Of a stretch of 64,000 nucleotides of DNA, positions 1 to 7,934 are shown in pieces. The translations under genes and the position numbers were made by a program. Source of the DNA: Algoriphagus aquimarinus. Its GTDB lineage: Bacteria > Bacteroidota > Bacteroidia > Cytophagales > Cyclobacteriaceae. The notes under the pieces are model-generated. The model had not been told where the DNA came from. It did not search any database and saw only the letters and a program-made list of their open reading frames with translations. The DNA lies in assembly GCF_007997215.1 (NCBI RefSeq), contig NZ_VORW01000005.1:207808-271807 (forward strand), written 5' to 3'. Within the stretch, counting starts at the first letter, position 1; each line of letters starts with the position of its first letter.

Positions 1-14
1 ACATTCAGTCTGCC

Positions 15-1079
15 ATGAAATATTCCAAATTGATTTTTCTTTTTTTATGTGTTTCACTATTTCAGAATTGTAACCAAAAGAATGAGGTCGAAGAAACGGA
101 TGGTATGCAGACAATATCAATTAATAAGGATTTTTTGCTTAGTGAAGTAAATGAATTAAAGTTTAAAGCAATAGATACGATAGATTTAGAAGGTCCAGGA
201 AATCCCCCACTTACCGCAATCCAAGATGTTGCTTTAGGTAAGGAATTTATTTTTCTATTGGATAGAAAACATGGCTTATTAAAATTTGATTACGAAGGAA
301 ACTATATTCAGGCTATTGGCAATAAAGGAGAAGGTCCAGATGAATATAGTATCCCCACAGCAATTTATCTGAATGATAAAGAGAACATAGCTCTGATATC
401 AGATTGGGAAAAAATGGTAGTGAATTCCTATGATGTAGAAGGTAGCTTTATTGCTTCAAGTAAAAAATTACCAGGACGCCCAATTTCTTTCTATAAGGAA
501 AATGATAAGATATTAGTAATTCAAGAAGGTATTGAATCTTATGGAAAGGGTGCTCAAACGGTATTGGTAAGCTCAATAGAGCCAACTACCCTGGAATTCA
601 AATCACAGGAAAGCCCATTGTATAGCTTTACTTCAAAATTCTACCGAATCCACGCTTTCCTAAGACCTTTTGGGGAACTAAATGATACCTCTCTCTTTTA
701 CTTTCCCCGTGTTCGTTTCGAGGGCATGACTGATCAGAAGGATACAATCTACCGAATGGAAGAAGATCACTTGGTTCCAGAATATCTACTTGACTTCACT
801 GATTTTGGAAACTCAGATACCTTACGAATTGATTTTGCAGAAATAAATGATGGTAATGCAAGCATATTCTTAAATTATAAAAAAGAGTCCTATAACCTGA
901 TTATTGATTTAGAGAACAGAATTCCAAAATCCAGTATGCAACTACCTAGTGAAAGTTACTCGCTTGAAGTATTTCCAAAACATCTAAATAAGGATACCTA
1001 TTATTCTATCATTAGAAATTTGAAAGGTGCTGAAGAGAAAAATCCTAAAATAGTAATGTATGCTTTAAAAAAAGAGTAG
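15..1079 (+). CDS. six-bladed beta-propeller lipoprotein
   Basis: A 354-residue exported protein. The N-terminus is a short basic region and a hydrophobic stretch ending in LFQNC, a lipoprotein signal with Cys at about residue 19, so it should be anchored in the periplasm or outer membrane. The segment around residues 75-115 (FIFLLDRKHGLLKFD, then AIGNKGEGPDEY) is typical of the 6-bladed beta-propeller family (NHL/BF3164-like) that is abundant in Bacteroidota. No catalytic motif is visible and the role is unknown. It stands alone and converges on egtD 50 bases downstream. The other propeller lipoprotein in this window (30838-31998) is a distant relative. The gene begins 15 bases into the window, so its promoter lies outside. 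Confidence 0.8.
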   Translation: MKYSKLIFLFLCVSLFQNCNQKNEVEETDGMQTISINKDFLLSEVNELKFKAIDTIDLEGPGNPPLTAIQDVALGKEFIFLLDRKHGLLKFDYEGNYIQAIGNKGEGPDEYSIPTAIYLNDKENIALISDWEKMVVNSYDVEGSFIASSKKLPGRPISFYKENDKILVIQEGIESYGKGAQTVLVSSIEPTTLEFKSQESPLYSFTSKFYRIHAFLRPFGELNDTSLFYFPRVRFEGMTDQKDTIYRMEEDHLVPEYLLDFTDFGNSDTLRIDFAEINDGNASIFLNYKKESYNLIIDLENRIPKSSMQLPSESYSLEVFPKHLNKDTYYSIIRNLKGAEEKNPKIVMYALKKE

Positions 1080-1128
1080 AGCAGGCTCGTAAAATTAATT
1101 GGGGAATAGATAATTCATTGAAGCCCAA

Positions 1129-2094
1129 TCATTTTTTTACCCAAAGCACATCAGCAAAATATCCTTCGGAATCCATAAAGTTTTCCTTTACTTCAAAACC
1201 TCCTAATGATGCTAAATGGCTGATTTCGGACAAGCTATATTTCTTGGAAATTTCAGTGAAAATCGACTCAAATGCCTCAAATTCGAAGCTTTGATTTAAT
1301 GCGCCGATAGTTACCACCTGTGATTTTTGAGAAACCAAATAGCTTCTACATTCCCCACTTACAGGATCATAAGTAGGCCAATGCGTAAATGAATCGCGAT
1401 CAAAATCAGCATCTAACTCACTATTGATTCTATCCAGCAAATTCATATTGAACTCGCGCGTCACCCCCTGCTTGTCATGGTAGGCATTTAAGATAATCTG
1501 TGGATTCTTTTTTAAATCGAAGCCCAGCAAAACCAAGTCTCCTTTTTTAGTACCCACCCTCAGATGATCAATTATATTCTTGGCTTCATCCATACCGAAA
1601 TTCCCAAGATTGGCACCTAAAAATAAAATCAGATTAGGCTTACCATTTTCCCAAACTTGCTTCTTCAGTGAATCTCTATAGGTATCCTGAATAGGATTTA
1701 CGTTCAACGCTGGAAATTCAGTTGCTAAACTTTCTTCCAATTCTTCCAAAACTGAACCGGAAAAATCCACTGGATAGTAAGTGAATTCCACGTTCATTTC
1801 AGTAAGATATCTCAGTAAGATTTTGGTTTTCATCCCATCACCAGCTCCTAGTTCCACCAAATTAAAAGGCTTATCCAAGGCAATAATTTCTGTTAGAATT
1901 TGCTTGTGTTGGCCTTCTAAAACCTCATATTCTTTCCTCGTGAGATAATACTCTGGCAAAGCCATGATCTGCTGAAACAGCTTATCGCCTTTGGCATCAT
2001 AGAAGTATTTAGATGGTAAAGTTTTCGGAGTTGAATTAAGTCCAAGCATGACATCTTGGGCAAAAGTCCCGAAATCCGTATTTTTTGCGTTCAT
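1129..2094 (-). CDS. egtD: L-histidine N-alpha-methyltransferase (EgtD family)
   Basis: Predicted SAM-dependent enzyme that trimethylates histidine to hercynine, the first step of ergothioneine synthesis; cytoplasmic. The 321 residues match the family's usual length. The SAM motif ELGAGDG is at 81-87 and the FLGANLGN motif at 158-165. Residues that bind the histidine substrate in characterised EgtD appear conserved: N165, Y205 (in AYHDKQGVT), and E281 and S283 (EIS). This favours true histidine specificity over a generic methyltransferase. The gene starts 3 bases after the egtB stop on the same strand, so the two are almost certainly co-transcribed. No egtA, egtC or egtE lies nearby. Confidence 0.88.
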   Translation of the reverse strand: MNAKNTDFGTFAQDVMLGLNSTPKTLPSKYFYDAKGDKLFQQIMALPEYYLTRKEYEVLEGQHKQILTEIIALDKPFNLVELGAGDGMKTKILLRYLTEMNVEFTYYPVDFSGSVLEELEESLATEFPALNVNPIQDTYRDSLKKQVWENGKPNLILFLGANLGNFGMDEAKNIIDHLRVGTKKGDLVLLGFDLKKNPQIILNAYHDKQGVTREFNMNLLDRINSELDADFDRDSFTHWPTYDPVSGECRSYLVSQKSQVVTIGALNQSFEFEAFESIFTEISKKYSLSEISHLASLGGFEVKENFMDSEGYFADVLWVKK

Positions 2095-2097
2095 AAA

Positions 2098-3243
2098 TTA
2101 AAGTGATTTGGCAAGGCGAATGCCCATGAATTGCCATCTGTATTTTGGATGAAAAAAGTTCCTGTAAGTAGGTCTTGAGTGACCATCAGAAGTTGCGACT
2201 GAAGCACCGCGCAACACCATTTGATTAATCATAAATTTCCCATTGTACTCTCCTATTGCTCCTGGAGCTACTTTAAAGCCTGGGTAAGCCAAATAAGCTG
2301 AATTTGTCCACTCCCATCTTTTTCCCCAGTTAAATTGGTTTTGGGCCACTTCCCACTCAAATTCTGTCGGAAGTCTCACGCCTTTCCAACTTGCAAAAGC
2401 AGATGCTTCATAGAAATTCACATGTGCCACAGCTGCATCAAGATCAATTGGTTTTAATCCATCCAAAGTGTAATAAAACCAAGCTCCGTCTTGCTTCTCC
2501 CAATACAGTGGCGCTTTAACTTCCAATTCCTTGCTCCAAGCCCAGCCTTCATCATGCCAATAGGTTGGATTCTCATACCCACCAGCTTTCATGAATTCCA
2601 AATACTCTTGATTAGTAACCAAAGCTGTTGAAATCGCAAAGTCATTGATATAAACCTTGTGCTGATTTAGCTCATTATCGTAGCAGAAATCATTGCCCGT
2701 ATACCCAATTTCATAGACTCCAGAGTCAATTGAAACCCATTTTGACTTAGGTTCAGAGTCATATTCCTGTATATCCATGACACTTGGATTCAGTGGGTTA
2801 AACCAGAGACTGAATTTCAAATCTGTAATCAATAATTCCTGATGCTGTTGCTCATGATTCAGACCCAGCGTTACCAACTCGTTCAATTCAGGATTATTCT
2901 TCTGAATAAACTTCAGCATCGCTTCGTCCACGTAAGCACGATAGGTTTTCACTTCATCCACTGAAGGACGAGTCATCAAACCACGCTGATTTCTTGCAGT
3001 TCTCGCGCCGAGTGAATTATAATAGGAATTAAACAGAAAGTTAAACTGGGGATGTTTTACCACATATCTGGGGTCGTTTGGCACCAAAATAAACTGCTCA
3101 AAAAACCAAGTGGTATGCGCCAAATGCCATTTAGGAGGGCTAACTTCTTCTGAGGCTTGTAGGCTAAAATCTTCCGTAATTAAATGGCTACACAGGTTTA
3201 AAGAGTGATTTCTTACGCTTTGAAAAGCTTCTGATAAATTCAT
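2098..3243 (-). CDS. egtB: ergothioneine-type sulfoxide synthase EgtB
   Basis: Predicted non-haem iron enzyme that joins a thiol donor to hercynine through a C-S bond. The N-terminal DinB-like domain carries the three-histidine iron site: H43 (in WHLAH) and H130/H134 (in HEQQH). The C-terminal FGE/sulfatase-modifying-like domain contains GVRLPTEFEWE and ends in FMGIRLAK. There is no FGE-type C-x4-C pair, so it is not a formylglycine-generating enzyme. A YY pair at 74-75 lies after the iron-binding helix. At 381 residues it is somewhat short for EgtB. With no egtA/egtC beside it, it may use cysteine directly, as the type II EgtB enzymes do; this is inference. It lies between the zinc deacylase (42-base gap) and egtD. 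Confidence 0.85.
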   Translation of the reverse strand: MNLSEAFQSVRNHSLNLCSHLITEDFSLQASEEVSPPKWHLAHTTWFFEQFILVPNDPRYVVKHPQFNFLFNSYYNSLGARTARNQRGLMTRPSVDEVKTYRAYVDEAMLKFIQKNNPELNELVTLGLNHEQQHQELLITDLKFSLWFNPLNPSVMDIQEYDSEPKSKWVSIDSGVYEIGYTGNDFCYDNELNQHKVYINDFAISTALVTNQEYLEFMKAGGYENPTYWHDEGWAWSKELEVKAPLYWEKQDGAWFYYTLDGLKPIDLDAAVAHVNFYEASAFASWKGVRLPTEFEWEVAQNQFNWGKRWEWTNSAYLAYPGFKVAPGAIGEYNGKFMINQMVLRGASVATSDGHSRPTYRNFFHPKYRWQFMGIRLAKSL

Positions 3244-3285
3244 ATTCGTCTGATAATTAACTTAAAAGATGAAAGGTTTTTTATT

Positions 3286-4230
3286 TTACTCCTTGCCAAT
3301 ATGTACCAACGCGTCACCAGCATTAATCACCGGATTATTATTCATTCCGATGATATGGCCATTTGTTGGAGATTTCACAGGTATTTTGATTTGTCCATAA
3401 GGATCCGAAATTCGTGCCAAGATCTGTCCTTTTTTAACAGACTCGCCTACTTTCACACTGGAGTTGAAAATCCCTGAAGCCCTTGCTCGCACCCAGTTAC
3501 TTTCCTTTAGAAAAATACACTCTTGTGCCGGCGGTGCATCTGCCAGCATACCAAGGCTGGCTAGCATACGCTTGGTACCATTCACTCCTTCTTCTATCCC
3601 ATATTCATCAAGGCGCATAGATTCGCCGCCCTCAAACACCATAATGTGCTTTCTTGCTTTGTAAGCTTCCTTTCGAAAAGACTTCTCTATGTATTTTGAA
3701 TTGACCACATAGTGTGTTCCGAAGGCTTTTGCCAGCTCTACAGCTACCTTATCTTTATAATCCACCCTAACTTGCGGGAAGTTACTAAGCATACGTCCGC
3801 CAGTATGGAAGTCAATTCCATAATCTATCTGGGGGATGATTTCATTGCTAAGGATAAATGCAATACTTGCTGCCAGTGATCCTTTTTTGCTACCAGGAAA
3901 ACTACGGTTCAGATCTCTCCCATCAGGAAAGGTTCGACTGTTTGAAAGAAAACCATAAATGTTCACCAGTGGGATAAATATCAAGGTGCCTTTGAGGAGT
4001 TGAAGCCCTTCATCAACTTCCTCCAAAAGTCGCTTTGCTGTCACTACACCATTTATCTCATCTCCATGAACACCGCCACTGATCAATACTACTGGTCCAT
4101 CCTCCTTGGAGGACCGGATAAAAATAGGCAGATCAATTAAGGTGTGGGTTGGAAGCTTGGCGATAGCAATTTCTATATTCATCGACTGGCCGGGTCTGAT
4201 CCGTACACCATTTATGACCAATTCTTTCAT
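3286..4230 (-). CDS. succinylglutamate desuccinylase/aspartoacylase family zinc hydrolase
   Basis: A 314-residue cytoplasmic M14-like deacylase. Zinc ligands can be read as H55 and E58 (GGVHGDE) and H142 (DFHTGG); the likely general base is E200 (VFEGGES), and DLNRSFPG at 106-113 is the family substrate loop. The C-terminal 80 residues, with GQILARISDPYG, form the barrel-sandwich domain seen in this subfamily. In many bacteria this subfamily sits beside a RimK-type ATP-grasp ligase; none is present here. It is first in a probable minus-strand operon with egtB and egtD. The substrate is unknown; removal of an acyl group from an N-acyl amino acid or peptide is the family expectation. Confidence 0.85.
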   Translation of the reverse strand: MKELVINGVRIRPGQSMNIEIAIAKLPTHTLIDLPIFIRSSKEDGPVVLISGGVHGDEINGVVTAKRLLEEVDEGLQLLKGTLIFIPLVNIYGFLSNSRTFPDGRDLNRSFPGSKKGSLAASIAFILSNEIIPQIDYGIDFHTGGRMLSNFPQVRVDYKDKVAVELAKAFGTHYVVNSKYIEKSFRKEAYKARKHIMVFEGGESMRLDEYGIEEGVNGTKRMLASLGMLADAPPAQECIFLKESNWVRARASGIFNSSVKVGESVKKGQILARISDPYGQIKIPVKSPTNGHIIGMNNNPVINAGDALVHIGKE

Positions 4231-4272
4231 CTATTTATAATTTGTTTTACAAAGGTCATCCAGATAGCTATT

Positions 4273-4340
4273 GGGAGAAATCTCGCATGGTTGATATTTA
4301 TCACTTCGTGCGACGTTTTCGAAATGCTCGATTTCATATG
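4273..4340. repeat. interspersed repeat, copy A
   Basis: This stretch between the divergent 3286-4230 gene and murB resembles 50561-50624. Both open with a gg(g/a)(g)aatctc-cgcatggtt-type block and end in the same 15 bases, atgctcgatttcata, with a diverged middle. It looks like a decayed copy of a short dispersed intergenic repeat. No ORF lies in it. The rest of the 272-base gap (4231-4502) must hold the two divergent promoters, but I see no clear box. Confidence 0.45.
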
Positions 4341-4502
4341 TTAACAATTTGTCTTTTAAAGGCTAGCAAGTCCCTCAAGATTAATATCAATCCTATGTAT
4401 GTCGCTTGAGCCATGCTCAATTTCAATTTTTAACCTTCAATTGAGTTTTTTAATTTCTTATTCGAGCAAAAACTTACTTATTTCGCAAGGCACTCTCCGC
4501 AT

Positions 4503-5516
4503 ATGAATATACTAGAAAACATCTCCCTCAAGACATTTAATACCTTCGGCATTGATAAAACTGCCCGATTTTTTGTCTCAGTAAAATCTATAGAGGAGCT
4601 CAAAGAAGCTTTGGTATGGGCTAAATCACAGGAAGTCAATCCATTGATCCTAGGAGGAGGAAGTAACATCCTACTGACTCAAAATCAAGAAACGCTAGTA
4701 ATCAAAATTGAACTGGAGGGTATCAAAATAGTTCAGGAAAACGATGAGTTTTCTTTCGTTGAAGTCGGAGCAGGAGTCAATTGGCATCAATTCGTTCTAA
4801 CTGCCATTGATAACAATTGGGCGGGAATAGAGAACCTATCCCTTATCCCAGGTACTGTAGGCGCCTCACCGATGCAGAACATCGGTGCTTATGGGGTAGA
4901 AATCAAAGATGTATTTTGGAGTCTAAAAGCTCTGAACAAGGAAACTTTAGAGATCGAGGAATTCAATGCTGAGCAGTGCCAGTTTGGCTACAGAGAAAGT
5001 ATTTTCAAGCATGAGCTGAAAGGAAAATATGTGATTTGTTCTGTGATTTTCAGGTTGAGAAAAGATCCTGTATTTCACACAGAATACGGAGCAATCCAAG
5101 AGACACTCGAAGCATCTGGAATTAAGGAATTGAGCTTAAAAGCAATTTCAGACGCTGTCATTCAAATCCGTCAATCAAAGTTACCTGATCCAAAGGAAAT
5201 TGGAAATTCAGGTTCATTTTTCAAAAACCCAACGATACCCACTGAGCAATACGAATCATTAAAAGAGCAATACATTTCCATTCCAGGCTATCCAAATTCT
5301 GAAGGAACAAAAGTCCCTGCAGCTTGGCTAATCGAGCAATGCGGATGGAAAGGGCAGCGATTTGGAGAAATTGGTGTACATGCCAAGCAACCTCTAGTTC
5401 TTGTAAATTATGGTGACGGTGATGGCAATGAAATCAAAAACCTAGCGATAAAAATCCAACAATCAGTGATCGATAAGTTTGGAATAAGCATACATCCAGA
5501 AGTCAATTTCCTTTAG
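4503..5516 (+). CDS. murB: UDP-N-acetylenolpyruvoylglucosamine reductase
   Basis: Flavoenzyme that reduces UDP-GlcNAc-enolpyruvate to UDP-MurNAc in cytoplasmic peptidoglycan precursor synthesis. The 337-residue protein is the long E. coli-like type I form. FAD-binding blocks are NTFGIDKTARF near the N-terminus, GGGSNILL at about 51-58 and GTVGASPMQNIGAYG at about 119-133. FGYRES is the type I marker, the GSFFKNP segment carries the catalytic serine, and the terminal HPEVNFL carries the catalytic glutamate. It is monocistronic here, and its stop codon overlaps the end of the convergent deaminase gene by a few bases. Confidence 0.97.
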   Translation: MNILENISLKTFNTFGIDKTARFFVSVKSIEELKEALVWAKSQEVNPLILGGGSNILLTQNQETLVIKIELEGIKIVQENDEFSFVEVGAGVNWHQFVLTAIDNNWAGIENLSLIPGTVGASPMQNIGAYGVEIKDVFWSLKALNKETLEIEEFNAEQCQFGYRESIFKHELKGKYVICSVIFRLRKDPVFHTEYGAIQETLEASGIKELSLKAISDAVIQIRQSKLPDPKEIGNSGSFFKNPTIPTEQYESLKEQYISIPGYPNSEGTKVPAAWLIEQCGWKGQRFGEIGVHAKQPLVLVNYGDGDGNEIKNLAIKIQQSVIDKFGISIHPEVNFL

Positions 5517-5995
5517 ATCAACTGATCGCCCACCTCTAGTGTTTTCTCATATTTATCTACGCGAACACCGAATTTTCTCAAGAAATCCACTCCTTCGTCA
5601 GATCCGATTCCCTTGTATTCTGCATAGGAAAACAAGAAAATCACTCTAGAAATCCCCATGGAGAAGATGATTCTTGCACATGCCAGACAAGGAGAAAGCG
5701 TGACGAAAAGTGTAGATCCTTCCACCGCTGTATTATTTTTCACAGCATAAAGAATCGCATTCTGCTCCGCGTGAAGAGCTAGTGAGCAACTCCCCTTGCT
5801 ATCACGAGCACATCCATTCTCTTTAAACTCCACATCGCAATTGTGCGTGCCAGCAGGTGGTCCATTATAACCAATGGAAATAATTCGGGTGTCTTTGGTG
5901 AGAACAGCTCCCACATGCTTCTTGATACAATGAGAGCGCTTGGCCAAATTAACCGCCAATTCCATAAAAATATCATCAAAATCAGGTCTATTCAT
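5513..5995 (-). CDS. dCMP/cytidine deaminase family protein (ComEB-like)
   Basis: Zinc deaminase of 160 residues, predicted to convert dCMP to dUMP for thymidylate synthesis in the cytoplasm. The zinc and catalytic motif HAEQNAI and the downstream PCLACARII supply His, Glu and two Cys. The additional Cys/His residues in the N-terminal half (HNC, CARDSKGSC) fit the second structural zinc of dCMP deaminases. The length is normal. It converges on murB with the two stop codons overlapping, so there is no room for a terminator between them. A TAnnTTTG box lies just upstream of the start. Confidence 0.9.
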   Translation of the reverse strand: MNRPDFDDIFMELAVNLAKRSHCIKKHVGAVLTKDTRIISIGYNGPPAGTHNCDVEFKENGCARDSKGSCSLALHAEQNAILYAVKNNTAVEGSTLFVTLSPCLACARIIFSMGISRVIFLFSYAEYKGIGSDEGVDFLRKFGVRVDKYEKTLEVGDQLI

Positions 5996-6010
5996 ATCTT
6001 AAAGTTTCGG

Positions 6011-6018
6011 CAAAATTA
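6011..6018 (-). promoter_or_regulatory. candidate -7 box for the dCMP deaminase gene
   Basis: On the minus strand this reads TAATTTTG, matching the Bacteroidota TAnnTTTG -7 element, 16 bases before the ATG at 5995. The -33 TTTG element is not convincing. Confidence 0.4.
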
Positions 6019-6133
6019 GCATTTGCTACCGAAGGGGAGCAGAAATCTTGAATAATAGGTGTAAGTTTTTCGTTAAATAGTAAATTCTAACTTTCTGTTA
6101 CATTCCTCGTTTTGGAAGATAAACCTTGAAACT

Positions 6134-6712
6134 ATGAATCGCATACACATAAATCACCTCTTCATCTTTCTCGTTTTTGCGCTAGCTCTCAGCTCCTGCA
6201 CCGCTATAGATATTTTTGAGGAGAATAATGAAATCCCAATCAAAAGGCCCTATAAATCATTTGTGATTATCAATCAGGAAGTTGGAATGCGCAGTTTCTC
6301 TTCTGAACTAATCGATCAGCAAGTGCAAATTCACCTGCAGGAAGCTCTCGAAGAGCAAGGATTAATATATGATAAAACGGAGCCGGAACTGGTCATCCGT
6401 TATACTTCAAATGAAGATCCCAGAAAAAGAGAAACCTTTCAAAATAATAACCCTTACCCATACTGGGGCTATAGAGTTTGGGATCCATGGAGATACAACC
6501 CTTACTTCAATAACCAGAATAACGCCAAAACTAGTACCTATGAATTAGTGCAGGTAATTGTGGATTTCATAGATCCAAAGGAGGACAAACTTCTAATGAC
6601 CTTGACAGGAGTCACTGAAGTCAGCAGTCAAAAAACCAAGAGTAAAAAAGTGCTAAAAACCACAGATAAGATCATAGATTACTTTCTATATGAAGTAAAA
6701 GACACCCAATAA
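6134..6712 (+). CDS. DUF4136 lipoprotein
   Basis: A 192-residue exported lipoprotein. The signal peptide ends in ALSSC, putting the acylated Cys at about residue 22. The body matches the DUF4136 pattern: a short KSFVIIN strand, a HLQEALEEQGL helix, then ELVIRYTSN and a C-terminal helix with a TTDKIIDYFL-like sequence. A Tyr/Pro/Trp/Asn-rich loop (around NPYPYWGYRVWDPW) is typical of these envelope proteins. Function unknown; the family is found in the periplasm and outer membrane. No operon partner is evident, and the next gene starts 139 bases later. Confidence 0.8.
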   Translation: MNRIHINHLFIFLVFALALSSCTAIDIFEENNEIPIKRPYKSFVIINQEVGMRSFSSELIDQQVQIHLQEALEEQGLIYDKTEPELVIRYTSNEDPRKRETFQNNNPYPYWGYRVWDPWRYNPYFNNQNNAKTSTYELVQVIVDFIDPKEDKLLMTLTGVTEVSSQKTKSKKVLKTTDKIIDYFLYEVKDTQ

Positions 6713-6851
6713 TTCATCCAGCTTCACTAAACACATTTTTTGATGGGTCATTAGTTTCACTTATTTATTGTCCTATTCATTTTTTCTTACTCATCTTTCA
6801 TATATCTTAATAAGGATTTTACTATTTCAATCTCCTAAGATCCTTGTTTCT

Positions 6852-7862
6852 ATGAGCTTCAACAAGAACCAAGCGGCATTTTTCCAAACTCTAAAGTTGT
6901 CCTTACCAAGTTATAATTCATTGGTAGATGAGATTGCAGAGATATTAGAGATCAGCATTGATAGTGCGTATAGAAGAATTCGCGGAGAAAAATTATTGGA
7001 CTTCGCTGAATTGGAAATTCTTTGCAATCGCTTCAATGTCTCCGTTGACACCTTTTTTAATCTTCATTCCAACAGCATTCTATTCCAGGGTAATCAGAAT
7101 GATTATCAGGAAAATAGCTTCATGAATTGGATGGAAGATGTGTATGCACAACTTAATCTAGTCAATAGTTTTTCCAAAAAGCACATCTATTGGCTTGTGA
7201 AAGACATGCCCCCTTTTCATCACTATTATCATGAGGAATTGGCTGCGTTTAAGTTCTTTTTCTGGAGGAAATCGATACTATTTACGGAAAGTTTAAAGGA
7301 ATCTAAATACTCCATTAAGGATAATTTATACGGTCAATTTGCTGAAATAACTCAGAAAATCCTCAAGGCATATCATAAGATTCCAACGACAGAAATCTGG
7401 AATATTGAAGGCATAAATAGCACCCTTAGGCAAATAGAATTGTATCATGAAATGGGAATCATGACTTCCACCGAAGACACAGTATTCTTATATAATTGCA
7501 TGCTCGAAGTAATTGATAACTTGGAGAAGATGGCAGAAAAAGGAAAAAAAATTCTCCCTTCCCATCCGGAGATTGAAGGTGCTGATTACAATTTCTTTTT
7601 GAATGAATTTATCATTGGTGACAATACATTTTTTGCAACAATGGATGAGAAAAAAGTCACTTATCTAAATCACAGCGTTATTTATTTCCATGGCACTTCA
7701 GACCCGTCATTCAATAATGCCATGTTTCGGAATCTGGACAATCTCATCAAGAAATCTACTCAAATCAGTATTGTAGGTGAAAAAGATCGAAAGCAATTCT
7801 TTAACAAATTGCGTAAAAAAGTAGTGGAAAAGATAAATGCTCTTCCTATAGAAGAGGAGTAA
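6852..7862 (+). CDS. helix-turn-helix transcriptional regulator with long uncharacterised C-terminal domain
   Basis: A 336-residue cytoplasmic protein. Residues about 22-68 form an XRE/BetR-like helix-turn-helix (SLVDEIAEILEIS, then SAYRRIRGEKLL), followed by about 270 residues with no domain I recognise, rich in aromatic residues and helix formers. A longer reading frame extends 28 codons upstream from a TTG, but the ATG at 6852 immediately precedes the HTH and is the better start. The FGE-like lipoprotein follows 72 bases downstream on the same strand and could be a target or partner; this is inferred from position only. Confidence 0.72.
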   Translation: MSFNKNQAAFFQTLKLSLPSYNSLVDEIAEILEISIDSAYRRIRGEKLLDFAELEILCNRFNVSVDTFFNLHSNSILFQGNQNDYQENSFMNWMEDVYAQLNLVNSFSKKHIYWLVKDMPPFHHYYHEELAAFKFFFWRKSILFTESLKESKYSIKDNLYGQFAEITQKILKAYHKIPTTEIWNIEGINSTLRQIELYHEMGIMTSTEDTVFLYNCMLEVIDNLEKMAEKGKKILPSHPEIEGADYNFFLNEFIIGDNTFFATMDEKKVTYLNHSVIYFHGTSDPSFNNAMFRNLDNLIKKSTQISIVGEKDRKQFFNKLRKKVVEKINALPIEEE

Positions 7863-7934
7863 AATAGCCTCACATGTAGAAATCCTTCACATCCACAAAA
7901 GATTCTACTACTTTTAAAGCTGAAGTAAGCAAAT

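Noticed and set aside
2098..3243. Reading the EgtB protein as a formylglycine-generating enzyme because of its FGE-like C-terminus
   Set aside because: It has the DinB-type three-His iron site and no C-x4-C pair, and is coupled to egtD.
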